From Ailanthus altissimus (taxonomy: Eukaryota > Streptophyta > Magnoliopsida > Sapindales > Simaroubaceae), in assembly GCA_946807835.1 (NCBI GenBank), contig OX327702.1, positions 9,176,001-9,240,000 of the forward strand: 64,000 bases of DNA, given 5' to 3'. Under the pieces are notes generated by a model. It saw only the letters and a program-made list of their open reading frames with translations. It was not told the origin of the DNA and did not search any database. Position 1 is the stretch's first letter. Every line of letters begins with the position of its first letter. Of this stretch, positions 13,794 through 26,589 are shown piece by piece. The position numbers and the translations under genes are program-made.

Positions 13794-15095
13794 TGATGTA
13801 TGATATAATAGTCTAGTGCAAGTGCACGCTATCGTATCATGTATTATAGGGTTTAGATTATCGTTACCACAGAAACTATTGAACCTATTCCTTTGAATCA
13901 ATTACTTAAATTACTCTACTTTACTTTTAACTAGAAAATTCTAATGATGAATTTTGACTAAATTAACCTATTGCTATTAATTAAACCTAATTTAATATCA
14001 AAAGCAAAAAGAGATTGAATTCACTAATTGAGAAACAATCTAGGGTTTCAACTAATCCCTTAGTATTTTATTAAAGTTTTTAATCCCTTAGTTACTCCCT
14101 TAATACCAATTTATTGGTTATACATTAACTTCATCATAAGCCTCTGTCAATAGTCGAATGACTACATCACACATTAACATTACCTATATATCTACAGTAA
14201 TCCGAGTAAGATGCAATTTATTAAGAATAAGTTTAAATCAAACCATACATACCATCTAGGTATATGTCTATCCTAGATGGAATTCATCGTTGTCACCATA
14301 TGATCATGATTAAACTATCCTAGGCTAAACATATTAAATTCTCCATTGAGTTCATCATAATTCCTCAAACATTCAAAATATTGATAAGGTATAATGAAAG
14401 CATTAAGATCAAGATAGAATGAATCAATTGTGCTGCATTAAATTAATAACTAAGAGTATATAAAATTCAACTATATACTAGGTTTAAAATATCTAATCCT
14501 AGATTAAAAGAGTTTAACTTATGATTAACACAAGAGCATCAAAGAAAGAATTAAAAAAAGATTATGAACAAGATCATCTAATTAAGAGAAGAAAGAAAAT
14601 AACACAAGTGATGCCCTCAATTGCTCTTTTTTTATCTTGACTTGAATGCATAAAAATTTGTTCTTCAATCTTCAATAATTTACCTTGATCTCTTGAATTG
14701 AATGTAAATTTGTTTGCTCTAGGTTTTCCTATACAAATTTGTGTGTTGTGGTTTTGAAAAGTATGCTTTTATACATGTTTTGAAACCCTAAGGACGAAGG
14801 CCTTTGATTTATACTCGAATTAAGAATGAAAAGTAGGGTTTTCTTACTTATCGCATGGGCACCGTGATACTGATCTCTCTACCTTGGGCGCTGCGACGCC
14901 CAGGCCTAGTTCGTCTATATTACTTAATTTGAGCACATCTTACTTGTTTCTCATCCAATTTGCCTCCCGTTTGCTTCTATTCATCACATTTTCCATCATA
15001 CACTTATTTAAGATAAAAAAAAATATGAATAAATATTTAGAGAAAAGTACCTAAGTTGGAGTACTAAATATACTATTACAATTATGCCCCTATCA
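13794..15095 (-). repeat. 3' LTR of the Athila-like element (1,302 bp)
   Basis: Read on the minus strand it starts TGATAGGGGC and ends CATACATCA. The plus-strand left end carries the block TAGTGCAAGTGCACGCTATCGTATC, whose core recurs near the 3' ends of the related LTRs at 35020-36453 and 40995-42421 (ACGATAGTGTA, CGATAGAGTAC). A TATAAAAGC box lies on the minus strand at about 14765-14773, with a GC-rich segment just upstream at 14850-14930 (GGGCGCTGCGACGCCC). The polypurine tract sits immediately outside at 15096-15115, which makes this the 3' LTR. Confidence 0.8.
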
Positions 15096-15115
15096 AATAC
15101 CTCCAAACTTAATAC
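15096..15115 (-). other. Polypurine tract of the Athila-like element
   Basis: The minus strand reads TTAAGTTTGGAGGTATT directly before the LTR start TGATAGG, with CTCGAGGATGAG about 20 bases upstream. This is the usual plant Athila/Tat arrangement at the plus-strand priming site. Confidence 0.75.
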
Positions 15116-16347
15116 TTTACTCATCCTCGAGCAAACAAAATCAAAATCAAATATAAATTAACTCTTAAACTACTCTTAAACAATTAATTGAATGGCTTAA
15201 TTAGAAATTGAATAATTGTCTCAAAGATTGAATTACACTTATAAAATCTTTAGAATAAAAAATTACTTACGATCATCCCATACTATAATCATCATGCTTA
15301 AACTCACCCTGTAATTATCCACTTTGTGTGTAAAGCTATTTATCTTTGTATCAGTTGTATTTAGAATATTTTATTCTACAAGAAAGATTAGGACCTAAAC
15401 AATTGTCCATAAGCTTATTTTTTTATAGCAATCTCCATTAATGTAGGACAACTATACAACAAAGATCAAATAGGGCTTTTCTCAACTTGTAATGAAAGGC
15501 TTAGGTTGGGGTGAGATAAATGGGAAAAACTTTAAGTTCAAATTGCACCATAACTATAACCCTTGTCTCCAAATCAATCCATTATTTCTTTCTTTAATTC
15601 ATACCTGCAAACTTATTTTCTTTTGAACCCAAAATTTCAACAAAACTATTATTCTAGACTGTATTTCTTAGCAGGTGTTTTGTTTTACTTTTTTTAATCC
15701 TCTAATTCTTGTAATTGAATTAGAAAAATTCTAGAGCTACCTCTTCTTTCACCTATAACCTTGAATTACTTCATGATCTTTATAGCAAGATGTTATACAT
15801 AGTGCGAAGGGTATTTATAAAGGATACAAAAATTAATCGACTGTAGCTTCTAATATGGTTCAAACAAATAAAAAAATAGTTAATAAAGCTAAAAAAAGGT
15901 GACTAGGGATTATAAATATGACAAGGCTGTCTAGAAAAGCTCAATCAATCCAAACATGGCATATAATCATATCTTTTTCTATATATGCCCTAGGATTTCG
16001 CCTTGAATGCTACTCAAACGAGTCTAGATATTGGCCAACCTTAATAACTTTCTTAGGATGAATAAATATATTCTATATTAATAACTAATGAACATTTAAT
16101 AGCTTTAGTGTGCAAAGTGTTTCAAGCGAATAATTACGAGCTAAATATAAGTAAATCCGAGTATAATATAAAGTGAGCACAGTAATTAATAAGTCTAAAG
16201 AATTCATAGCTTTTCTTCAACTCATCATTTTATCATCGACTACAAATTCTTTGCGACCCATACAAAAGATAATAATAAAAATAAAATATAAACTAACAAC
16301 TTAAAAAAATAAAAATAAAATAAAAAAGCAAAGTATAGGACAGAAAT
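15116..16347 (-). other. 3' noncoding region of the Athila-like element
   Basis: Internal sequence between the env-position ORF and the PPT, with no coding frame. The last bases before the inserted LTR (GAAAT) and the first after it (GAAAC, 18852) are nearly the same, and the A-rich context reads through, so this is the same segment that continues at 18852. Confidence 0.6.
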
Positions 16348-18851
16348 TGTAATACTTCAAAATTTTATTTATTTTGATTGAATTTATTAGTCAAAAGAAA
16401 TGGAAGAATTTAATTGGTTGAAAAAGTGTAGTATGGTATAAGTGTTTGCATGGAATTAAAACCTATGCTATTAAAACTTTTCCAACATTTGGACCAATAG
16501 AATTTTGCCAACATTGTTAAATGGAATTTACTAGAATTAGTTAGATTTAAACTAGAATTTTTATTTAGTTTAGTTATGAATAGTTTTTGAAATTTTTGGA
16601 CCAATCAAATGCCACAATTTCTAACCAATGGCATTTTTATAATTTTGAGTTTAGTTAGGGGTATTTTTGGAAAGAAAAATGAAGGCTATAAAAGGGGGAA
16701 TAGTATTGAAAAATTAGAGAATTCACAACCCTTTGGCCGTCCCCCCGCTCTTTTGCATTTTCTCTCCATTTTTCTTTTATCCTCCTTTAAATTCAACAAT
16801 CCTCAATACTTCAATTAGTAAATTAAGCCTCCAAACCTTTAATTAAACCACTCTTCATCAAGTTTCAAGGATCAATTTCAATGTATAAGGTGTTATTCAA
16901 GGTGAGTTGATGCTAAAAATTCTATTGAATATGGATTTGGGGTTTTAAGGGTTAATAGATGAAGTAGCCATATAGAATTAGTGAATTATGCTTTTAATTT
17001 GGTAAAATAGAATTTTATTCATTATTTGTGTAGTTTGGCAAATGAAGGTGAAGTCTTGGCCAAGGATAGCTAAGGGAAGGAGAAGGAGAAGATGTGAGTC
17101 AAGTGGAGGAATTAAGCTTATAAGATTGGTATACACTTTAGTTTGAAACTTAAATTCTTACTTTAGAAAATTTAGTGTATATTTATATGTTTTAATAATA
17201 TGATGAATGAGTATGTTGAACTATGGCATTGAATTGATAATTATATTGTTTCTAAATGTATTAAATATGTTTTGAGTATTGGATATTAATTAGTGGTCAA
17301 AATTGAAAAGAAAAGAAAAATTGGGCATAAATATGAATTTTGAGGAAATAGGACTTATATGAAAAATTTTGAAATTCTGGACTAATTTGTAAACATCTGA
17401 AAATTTTATGTATTATGTGAATTATTATGGAATTAGAACTTATATATAACTTGTTGAAGAAATTGGGGCCTAATGGCAAATATTTGGAATAAATGGGCCT
17501 ATAAGTGGAAAATTAAAAAATTTTGGGTTGAATTGTTAAATCTAGAAAATCTGAAACTTATTTGGGTATTTTTGAATATTTTGGACCTATATGAAAATTT
17601 TTGGAACATTTGAGCTTATGCGTAAAAGTTTAGAAATTTTAGGCATAAAGGTGAATAGTAGAAACTTTTGGGCCTATTTGTAATAATAAAAAAAATATTT
17701 GTGTCTAAATATGAATAATCAGAAAAATTGAGTAAATGTGAATTTGTATAATAATTTTGTTTAATAATAATAAATTTGTGTTAAAAAGTTTTTAAAGAAA
17801 AATAATGTATTAATAATACTATTGAGACACCCTAAGTAAACTTAAACATTGGTACGAGAGGATTGATAGTTGGCATGCCAATAGGGTATTATAGCAGTCC
17901 TATGCCATTTGTTTGTCCGATGACACTACTCTATGTATCAGATCTGTTCTGGATCCGGTGGGTAGTCATCGAGTGGTCGATGCCGGATCATTATCTGATA
18001 TTTGTTAACCCATTAGCCAATCTATGGTATCGTGTTAGTGTTTATTTTGGACGCCTACTTGGATTAATTATAAATATGATATTTTATATATATATATTTG
18101 ATTAATTGAAATGAAAAATTGAATAATGTTTTGATTTAATGAATTGATTAATTGATAAATTTTAATTTATTATGATATATGGCAAAAATTGGTTATTATT
18201 AAAAATTTCATTGTTTATATATATGGTTTATTTGCAAAAATGTAATAAAATTTTATTATACTATTTCAACTTTTGTGTACACCCATTAAGTTGTTGTGCT
18301 TAGCGCGTTAGATTTACCATGCACATGTAGTAGAGTTACCATTACTAAAGACTGAAGAGTAAATCTTTCTGCTGCAGCTCACATCTTCTATATATATAAT
18401 TATTTTTTGTAGATATTTTGTTTGTCTATAAACTGTTGTATATTATATTATGGACATTAAGTGCATGTGCATGTATATATGTATTTCTTCATAACTGTCT
18501 CCTTTAAAACCATGATGATATATGATATCTATTTTGATAATATACTGGATGTGAAATAGTTTGGTGAAGGTTTGATGCATTTAGATTGCAATATGAGTTG
18601 TAAATATTTGCTGAAAAAAAATAGAAGTTGGTTGAGAATAGATATTAAAATTTGTGAGTGTTTTCTTTTGTTACAAATAGTGTAAAAATCCAATTTTTAG
18701 GGGAGACTCTGTTAGTTTTTCTCCGTAAATGTTTATAAAATAAAAAATATTTTTGAAGTTTGAATAATTATTATTATTATTTGTGTTTGATACTATCGTA
18801 GCACCCCCTGATCTCATGTCTCAATGAGAGGCGAGTGAAGAAGGTGTTACA
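16348..18851 (+). repeat. Chromovirus-like solo LTR (2,504 bp)
   Basis: Starts TGTAATACTTC and ends GGTGTTACA. Flanked by GAAAT (16343-16347) and GAAAC (18852-18856), a 5-bp duplication with one change. Contains a strong TATA box (TATAAAAGGGG from 16687), followed by a pyrimidine-rich leader. No internal coding region is present, so it is a solo LTR left by LTR-LTR recombination. Its length and layout resemble the chromovirus LTR at 20749-26570, but the sequences are not clearly the same family. The short frame at 17863-18105 is not a gene. Confidence 0.7.
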
Positions 18852-19338
18852 GAAACAAAATAAAACTAGAAAAAAATAAGAAGTGTTTCCCATGCCCTTA
18901 AACTTAAAATACGCCATGTCCTCATAATGGCAGTAAAAGAACAAAATTAAAACACTTTCCTATTTATGTGAGGTGAGACTCAGTCACCATCCTAATCATC
19001 GTCCGTTACCTCTTCATCCTCTTCATTGTCTTCCTTATCATTATCATTATTTGATTCCTTGGCTAGAGTGGCATGATTTGGTGGAGGTGCATATTGTAGG
19101 AAGGGAGGTAGAACGCTGATATCCATACTGAAATGTGCTAATGTAATCTTGATAAATTGCATGAGTTTGTAAATAAGCTAAGTGAGACTTGATGTAATCA
19201 AGATGCTCCTCGATGGTCGGTGGAGCTAGTAGTGCTGTTGCTAGAGGTAAACGTTATTAAAGTGGCTATGCTTAAGGATCTAGGACATTAGTAATCAAGT
19301 TGATCACACCATTGTCGAGGGCTTGAGCTAGGTGGAGT
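18852..19338 (-). pseudogene. 3' end of env-position ORF of the Athila-like element
   Basis: On the minus strand this gives the tail of the ORF that starts at 37323. Just inside 19338 the frame reads LAQALDNGVINLI, which follows directly from KELL at the other side of the insertion (about 36595). It runs, with a few stops, to a strongly acidic C-terminus (NDNDKEDNEEDEEV, about 19060-19000). A purine-rich tract at about 18886-18912 resembles the AAGTTTAAGGG tract at 44796-44812 in the related element, in a like position. No function is claimed beyond position. Confidence 0.65.
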
Positions 19339-21684
19339 TGTTGGAAGTGGTGCTTATGTGCCATTCTAATATTTTATAAATATTAATTGTTTAATATTTA
19401 TACAATAAGCATTTCGAATAAAATCATGAATATTAAATATATTTGGTAAGATGCTTGTAATATTTCAGACATTATATGATCTAAAGGAGTTCAGATCTGG
19501 CCTAAAGGAGTTTATACATGTGCTCAGAGTTAGCAATGCTAAGAGCTATAATTGTTAAAAGTCAACACTGCTAAGAATTAGTAGGTTATAAGAGTCAACA
19601 AAATTTAAAGAGTTGGAGCCTTGTTTAAAATAGGACAAAGACCTGAGGATATATTATCAATGACATAGTTGCAAAGGGTTGTAAATAGTTCTAAGAAATG
19701 TCATTGTGCAAATATGTTCTTAAACGTTATGTTTTTGATCTATCTTCACTGATGTGGGTATGTCGATGGAGACTTTATCATATATAGATCAGTGTATGTC
19801 TATGTCTGGATAGTTCAGATGGTTAATCTTAGCGAGCTTAATGGAAGCTTATATAGGAATATGGGTATTCAATGAGGACTAGATAATGAACAAACTCAAT
19901 AAGGACTTCTAATAGACATCCCATAAAGTCACTAATTTAGGGTCCTCTCGAGTTGAGTTGTATTCGTGGTCCTTTGACCTGAGCACCACGGTGGGTTTAT
20001 GAGTGATCCATCATACTTAGGTTCCTCACATGTCAGAGACCTTTCATGGTTTGATTGTTAGGTGTTGCTGAGTATAGTCTAATGCTCATGGAGTCCGTTG
20101 TGTGTAGATATGGGATCTATCAGCTCATATGGGTGAGTTGTATATCTTTATGCTTCGAGATTGTATTTTAAAAAGTCTTATTGCCATAAGCAATTAACCT
20201 GGAAAAAAGTTTTTGGTGAATAAACAATATCCTAAAAGTGTTTGCGGATATTATTTATGGAAATACAAATATGGAGATAAGTTCATGGTTGAGTATATGG
20301 AGACTTGACGGTAATGATCTATGTTTTTGCTGTTCTAGGATATAAATGACGGAGAGATTATATAAATATTTATTGACCTTAACTTGCTTGTTTCAACACA
20401 CTATTTTGTATTTCTATAATATGAGTGTGGGGTATTTATGGACTTATGGAAGCGTTTCGTAAGACAAAACGGGTGTGAACTTAGGGAGTCTTACTATATA
20501 AAGCATACTCGTTGTGCACTAAGATAGCACACGCGGATTAAATAGTTCAATCTAGAAAGTTCTCAAAAAGTTAGAATTATTTTAGGGTCTCTCGAGGAGA
20601 TAATAGGGTTTAAGTGTTAAGCCCAAGATTTTAGTAAGTGGAACTCGCCACTTTAGCCTTTACATTGAATGTCACATGTTATGATGGCATGACACATGAC
20701 ACTACTATTGCTGGGGATCTAATATTTGTGGGTATATGCATGTGTAATTGTCATGCCCCAGACCTAAAAGATCTGACACATGACATAACTTACACTCATT
20801 CAATAATGTACACTCATAATTAATATTGCATAAAATTTTAAACTTAAACTTAACATAGGAATCCTTAGCAAGTTGCTAGTAAGTTCAACACAAAGTTCCA
20901 CCTATGACCATACTTGGTAAGACATAAACCAAATACAATTACATCTAATAAAATAATACATAAGTATTTATTTAATATGGATAAATCAAATATCTTAAAC
21001 CACGTGTCTACAAATGAAATACTCAGTAACCTAGCAACTTAGAGAACCCAAGGGATAGCAGAAGCCTTGGCAAATCCGCTAAGTACACATGTATCTTATT
21101 TACTTGAAATCACCATAAACTATAAAGAGTATAAAACTCAGTAAACATACTAGTTTTTCATATATCAAAATAAAAATACACACACACATATATATATACA
21201 CAATGCATATGTATGATATGTCATGATAAATCAAAATCAAAATCTTATCAAATCACATGTCAAGTAAGCGCTTACACATTCTTTCAAAACATATAATAGG
21301 AATACCATCACTCAACTACTATTTAGTAAGACTTTCATATCACATATCACATAATGAGTCAAATGTCATCCGTCGATGACGTGCTGTATGAGAGGAATAG
21401 CACAAGTAAGGTTTAAATTACACATATATAATGTTCATGCCCAAAGATAAGAGCTAAACCCTCACCCTGATCATTGATGAGTCCTTTCACATGCACCAAT
21501 ATGCCACCACACAAATGTGATGACTCACTCTTCCTTTAGGTACTAATAGGATCCTCCTTATATATAGAACACATAACACATACCAATCCAGAAGGAAAGG
21601 CCACACATAAAGGCTCCAAAAATCACATAAGGTGCCTACTAAGTAAATAGTAAGTTCAAACATCCTTAAAACAAAAAACGTATC

Positions 21685-21736
21685 TCATGGACATTTTTCA
21701 CTTCAAAAGTTTTCTTCGTTAAACATATTTAATTTT
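21685..21736. repeat. Left copy of the LINE target-site duplication (51-52 bp)
   Basis: Starts TCATGGACATTTTTCAC and ends ATATTTAATTTT. It is identical to 24890-24941 over the whole length. It abuts the T-rich run that is the LINE's 3' poly(A) on the other strand. Confidence 0.92.
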
Positions 21737-21776
21737 TTATTTTTTTTTTGATAATAATAAGGTTGTGAAATTTAAC

Positions 21777-24700
21777 TCAAGTGGAGGAAAAATCCTCAAG
21801 TACAAAACGATTACATTGTGTTGGGACTTTACCCAACCAAATAGTATCAGAAACTATGTTTAGAGCAAGGTGTGCTAGTTCATGCGCCACTTTATTAGTG
21901 GACCGATGTGAATACCTGAAAGAGCAAAAGTTAAAGCATGACGAGATCGTTCTGATGTCATGAAGTACCAAACCAAGTTCTGAGAAAGAGTGAGTGTGGT
22001 TGTTGATGTCAGAAATAATGCCTGCTGCATCAGATTCAACCTCAATAGCTGATAAGCCCAGTGTTCTAGCTAGGTTAAGACCTCGAAGAATTGCCAATGC
22101 TTCTAAAATGTCCACTGAGGGCTTTGCCTTAAGTGGAGAGGATGAAGAGGCAAGTACCGCTCCATAGCTATCACGCAAGACCGCTCCTAACCCAGCCTTG
22201 AGGTGCTTAGGAGATAGACTGGCATCAGTGTTGAGTTTTATAAAACCCAGTCTTGGGGCTAGCCAACTACAACTCGAATTACTAGTGGTATCAACTTTGT
22301 CTGTGCAACAAGATACGAACTCATACCAATAGCATTTGGCCCAATTAAGAACATCATCCACCAATATCACTTTCTTCTCTGTGACTAATTTGTTTCTGAT
22401 ATACCATAATCTCCAAAACATAATTAATAGTATCTCAAGATCCATAACCGCTAAGCTCATTTTGCATTTCATTAGGAGATCCAAAAAAGTAGTATTATGG
22501 TAAATATTTATACCATGCAAAAATGGACAAGCTTGACGTACCTTTCTTAGTGCATCACATAACCATACTGCATGAATAGAGTTTTCAGCACCTTTAGCAC
22601 AGCGGTTACAAGACTCATCAATCGGCACATAGTGCCTCTTAAGATTTGCAAAGGTAGGGATCCAACCATGGGTAATTCTCCAAACAAAATGCTTTATTTT
22701 GGTTGGAATCTTCAACCTCCACATGTATTGCCACCAGGTTCTAGAATCAACATTATTGTTGCTGGACGAAGCTTGGTCAACAGTATGAGATAGATGGTAC
22801 CCACTTTTAATAGTATACTGCCCTAGCCTGTCAAAATGCCACGTAAATGAGTCTGGTTGTTCCCAACATCGAGGGCGGGGGATACTGAGGATTAAGTCAC
22901 TTTCTTCAGGAGGAAAGTAGTCCCGGACCAGTTCAGAGTTCCATAACCCAGCAGGTGTAAGTAACTCAGCAACTAGTGAATGCTCTGGCAGTTTGTGGGG
23001 GAAAGAGGGTTTAAAGGATAATGGTCGAGGGAGCCATTGGTCATAATAGATTGATACAGCTGTTCCAACACCAATACGCCAGCGTAGTCCCTTCTTTAGC
23101 AAGTCTCTACCCCAAAGAATACTTTTCCAGACCTGTGAATCAGATTGTCTAGATTGTACCTGCAAGAGCGAAGAGTTAGGAAAATAAAGGCTTCGAAGAG
23201 TTTTGGCCACTAAAGAGTTTGGGAAGGCGATCACTCTCCATCCTTGCTTAGCGAGGATTGCTTGGTTAAAGGAAGCTAGGTCTCTAAAACCCATGCCTCC
23301 ATCCCTCTTGTGGTGGCACAACACATCCCACGAACACCAATGAATTTTCTTTGAGCACGCATCACCGCCCCAAAAAAACCTTGCACAGAGCCTACGAATC
23401 TCATTAACTAGGCTTTTTGGAAGTCTAAACAGGTTCATGATATAGGTCGGGATGGCTTGGATAACTGCTTTGATAAGGATCTCCCGACCCCCAGCTGAAA
23501 AAAGGTGTCTCTTCCAACCTTTCAGTTTACTCCACACTTTGTCTTTAATAGCAGCAAATAGGTTCTGTTTATTTTTGCTAGTAATACAAGGGAGCCCCAG
23601 GTATTTACTGTGGTGGGGGACTTGGGTCACCCCCAAGCAAAGGGTGAGCTGGGCAGCAACCGCCCCTGATATAGACTTACCAAAGCAAACTGCAGACTTC
23701 TGGTTATTGATCAGTTGTCCAGAAGCATGCTCATAAGAACTCAAAATGTCTTTTATCGAGATGCAATTGTCCAAGGAGGCCCTAGTAAATAAGAGGCTAT
23801 CGTCAGCAAAAAGTAGGTGGGAGATTGTGGGCCCTTGATTCCCCAATTTCAGCCCCTGTATATCACCTCGTTGTTCTGCGAACTTTAGGCGGGAGGAAAA
23901 ACCTTCAGCACAAATAAGGAACAGGAATGGAGATAGAGGATCACCTTGGTGAAGGCCTCTTGAGGGGTATATAGAGCCATGAGTAGTGCCATTAATAATG
24001 ATAGAGTATGATACTGATGAGATACACTGATAAATCATCCGACACCAATTGTCAGAGAAACCCAATCTCCCCATCATTGCAAGCAAGAAATCCCATTCTA
24101 CCCGATCATAAGCCTTTGACATGTCTAATTTCAAGGCCAAAAAATTCCCCGCTGAAAATTTATTACGTTTGAGGGCGTGGAGGCACTCAAATTCGATTAT
24201 AGCATTGTCGGTGATTAGACGCCCTAGTATGAAAGCACTTTGGGACTCGGAAATCAAACTCTCCATGACTCCTCGTAGTCTGTTGGCTAAAATCTTAGCA
24301 ACAATTTTGTATAGGACATTACACAGGCTTATCGGGCGAAAATCCGAGCAAACTTTGGGATCACCAACTTTCGGGATAAGGGTAATGAGGGTGTTATTTA
24401 CCGTTCTGAGGTCGTCCCCATTGTTAAGAAAACCTAGGCACACACGACAAATGTCAGCTCCAACAATGTCCCAGAATTTTTGGAAGAATAAGGCTGGCAT
24501 ACCATCAATACCAGGGGCTTTAGTAGGATGCATCTGAAACACTGCCTTGTGGACTTCTTCCTCCCGGAATGGGGAGTCTAACCATTGGAGTTGCTGCACA
24601 GATAATCTCGGCTCCACACAAGAGACTACCGAGTCAATCACAGTCCCAGAAGGATTAGACGAAGAGAAAATATCAGAAAAGTACTCCAGAAAAACCTTCG

Positions 24701-24899
24701 CAGTCTGTTCCAGGTCTGCGCACCAGATTCCATCTCTGTTTGTGATCCCCGAGATAGAGTTCCTCTTTCTCCTCCCTGATGCTTTAAAATGAAAGAAGCG
24801 TGAATTTTTATCCCCTGCTTGTAGCCATTGAACCCTCGAACGTTGCTTCCAATATGTCTCTTCTTTGTACATTAGTGCATCCAGGGATTTCATGGACAT
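21777..24899 (-). CDS. LINE ORF2 fragment: reverse transcriptase, zf-RVT, RNase H (1,040 aa)
   Basis: Reverse transcriptase of a plant L1-type non-LTR retrotransposon, which would copy its RNA at a nicked target. Domains: RT from about residue 160, with LKLDMSKAYDRVEWDFL near 258, GLHQGDPLSPFLF near 313 and the catalytic FADD near 362; zf-RVT at about 720-800 (WRLKIPTKIKHFVW and a later C..C..H..C set); RNase H at about 885-1015 (IKLNTDASL, then EALAILRGL and ESDA). The frame is fully open, unlike every other element here, so the insertion is young. It is 5'-truncated: ORF1 and the endonuclease domain are missing, so it should not mobilise itself. The first three residues, M-S-M, come from the duplicated target and not from the LINE. 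The stop at 21777-21779 is followed by a short 3' end and an A-rich tail (T-rich on the plus strand, about 21736-21749). Confidence 0.93.
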   Translation of the reverse strand: MSMKSLDALMYKEETYWKQRSRVQWLQAGDKNSRFFHFKASGRRKRNSISGITNRDGIWCADLEQTAKVFLEYFSDIFSSSNPSGTVIDSVVSCVEPRLSVQQLQWLDSPFREEEVHKAVFQMHPTKAPGIDGMPALFFQKFWDIVGADICRVCLGFLNNGDDLRTVNNTLITLIPKVGDPKVCSDFRPISLCNVLYKIVAKILANRLRGVMESLISESQSAFILGRLITDNAIIEFECLHALKRNKFSAGNFLALKLDMSKAYDRVEWDFLLAMMGRLGFSDNWCRMIYQCISSVSYSIIINGTTHGSIYPSRGLHQGDPLSPFLFLICAEGFSSRLKFAEQRGDIQGLKLGNQGPTISHLLFADDSLLFTRASLDNCISIKDILSSYEHASGQLINNQKSAVCFGKSISGAVAAQLTLCLGVTQVPHHSKYLGLPCITSKNKQNLFAAIKDKVWSKLKGWKRHLFSAGGREILIKAVIQAIPTYIMNLFRLPKSLVNEIRRLCARFFWGGDACSKKIHWCSWDVLCHHKRDGGMGFRDLASFNQAILAKQGWRVIAFPNSLVAKTLRSLYFPNSSLLQVQSRQSDSQVWKSILWGRDLLKKGLRWRIGVGTAVSIYYDQWLPRPLSFKPSFPHKLPEHSLVAELLTPAGLWNSELVRDYFPPEESDLILSIPRPRCWEQPDSFTWHFDRLGQYTIKSGYHLSHTVDQASSSNNNVDSRTWWQYMWRLKIPTKIKHFVWRITHGWIPTFANLKRHYVPIDESCNRCAKGAENSIHAVWLCDALRKVRQACPFLHGINIYHNTTFLDLLMKCKMSLAVMDLEILLIMFWRLWYIRNKLVTEKKVILVDDVLNWAKCYWYEFVSCCTDKVDTTSNSSCSWLAPRLGFIKLNTDASLSPKHLKAGLGAVLRDSYGAVLASSSSPLKAKPSVDILEALAILRGLNLARTLGLSAIEVESDAAGIISDINNHTHSFSELGLVLHDIRTISSCFNFCSFRYSHRSTNKVAHELAHLALNIVSDTIWLGKVPTQCNRFVLEDFSST

Positions 24900-24941
24900 T
24901 TTTCACTTCAAAAGTTTTCTTCGTTAAACATATTTAATTTT
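24890..24941. repeat. Right copy of the LINE target-site duplication
   Basis: Perfect copy of 21685-21736, directly beside the truncated 5' end of the LINE. On the minus strand it contains two in-frame ATGs (24899-24897 and 24893-24891), which open the 1,040-codon frame. Confidence 0.92.
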
Positions 24942-26589
24942 GAAAGCTCACTTTCATAAAAACATGTATATCCATGCTCAATGTCAATGCTCACAATCAT
25001 AACATATGTCTTTCACATTTCATATCAAATATACTTTGGCATAACATAAACATAAATATATTTCTAAGCACATTTACAAACTCATACATAAAACAATTAC
25101 TATGTTTATTGTGATTTTAGTAAAAGTCTAGTATACTTACCTCTTATTACTTTCGAGTACAAGGCTTAATTCTCCTTAACCTATCAATGGAGATTAATCC
25201 TTTCATAAGCCTCACCAATCACACAAAACACTTTAAATAGCTTACAAAATTATATATATTGCACTTATCACATCGAATTGGTCTAATTACTTAGTTTCTC
25301 AAAACCTGTCATTCTGACTATTTACACTTAACAAACTTTTCTTATACATCAAATGATGTCTAATTACTTCAAAATTAGAATATATCATTCTTGACTCAAA
25401 TATTCTTCTTATATATGAATATGATATCATAATTTCTACATAATCCATTTCATAAACACTATCAAATTCAAACTATTATCCTGACAGGATTAAGATATTT
25501 ACTGAACATTATTTAATCTCCTAATTTTATAAAATCATATACTAATTCAAAAATTATAAAACTATCACAAAATTACTATTGACATATATCTCAATTCATG
25601 ATAAATATTTCACTTAACAATCCCTGCCAAAAATATTTTAAAACTATTTTATTTTATAGCTTTAAAAATCTGTTAATCAAATACTGCAATAAGCTGATAC
25701 ACTTTAGAAAACCATAACAATTTAAGCACATTGATATAAATTCTCAATTTTGAATATATCACATTAGACATATAAATTTATCATATTCAAGAAATTCGTA
25801 ATTTTTGAAGATCATTCAGTAGATAAAAATTATTTGTCACTGTATCATACTATTAACATAGGAAATTTTCAAAACTACAGGGTCATTTTTGGAAATTCAC
25901 TAAAAATTCAATTTTTGAAATTTTCAATTGATTCAAAGTCTCAAATGCTTCTAGACATATCTAGTTTCATATTCTCAAAATCCAAAACTAGAATTGAAGC
26001 ACAACAATTTATAAATTTCCTAGATCAAGAGACTATCAATTAGAAATTCTACAATTCATCATAATTTATTAAGTTATCTGCATAATCATCATCAATTCTC
26101 AATATATCTTACAAACTTCACATCAAATCCCAAAGTTTCCATTTTTTCAAAAATTAAAACTTAAAGGAATTAACTTAATTAACACCAAGAGACTAAGAAA
26201 AGGTTATAATATACCTCTTAAAGCTTAAATTTTAAATTTCTTCTTCTTCCTCTTCTCTTTCTCTCCCCTCTCTTTCTCTCTTTTCTAACTCTAAAAGAGG
26301 TGGCTCGACCAAAATGAGTGAATTAGGGTTACAAATTTGTATTTTTAGTATTTATGAATTAGCTCCCAAAACTTTTAAAGTATTATAATTTGGTCCCTAA
26401 AATAAATCTAAAGTCTTACAAATAAACCAAATACTAATAGTAGGTCTTTAATCTATACTAACAGTACTAATAATAATACATAAATCAAGTACCACCCATA
26501 TAAAAATAAAATATAAATATTATATATATATAAATGTATTCTTACCGGTTATGGATAAGTGGTTACTATAATTCTCCTCTCCTTATAAG

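Larger units (their letters stand above)
20749..26570 (-). repeat. Chromovirus 3' LTR, interrupted by the LINE
   Basis: Noncoding on both sides of the LINE (20749-21736 and 24942-26570). The minus strand carries a purine-rich leader tract (GAGAGAAAGAGAAGAGGAAG) at about 26245-26265 and the LTR end TGACA at 20749-20753. Short frames inside are chance. Confidence 0.65.

Noticed and set aside
17863..18105. 80-codon plus-strand frame
   Set aside because: Sits inside a noncoding solo LTR; no motif and no neighbours that would make it a gene.
22572..24792. Plus-strand frames of 73-138 codons
   Set aside because: All are antisense shadows of the LINE reverse transcriptase frame.
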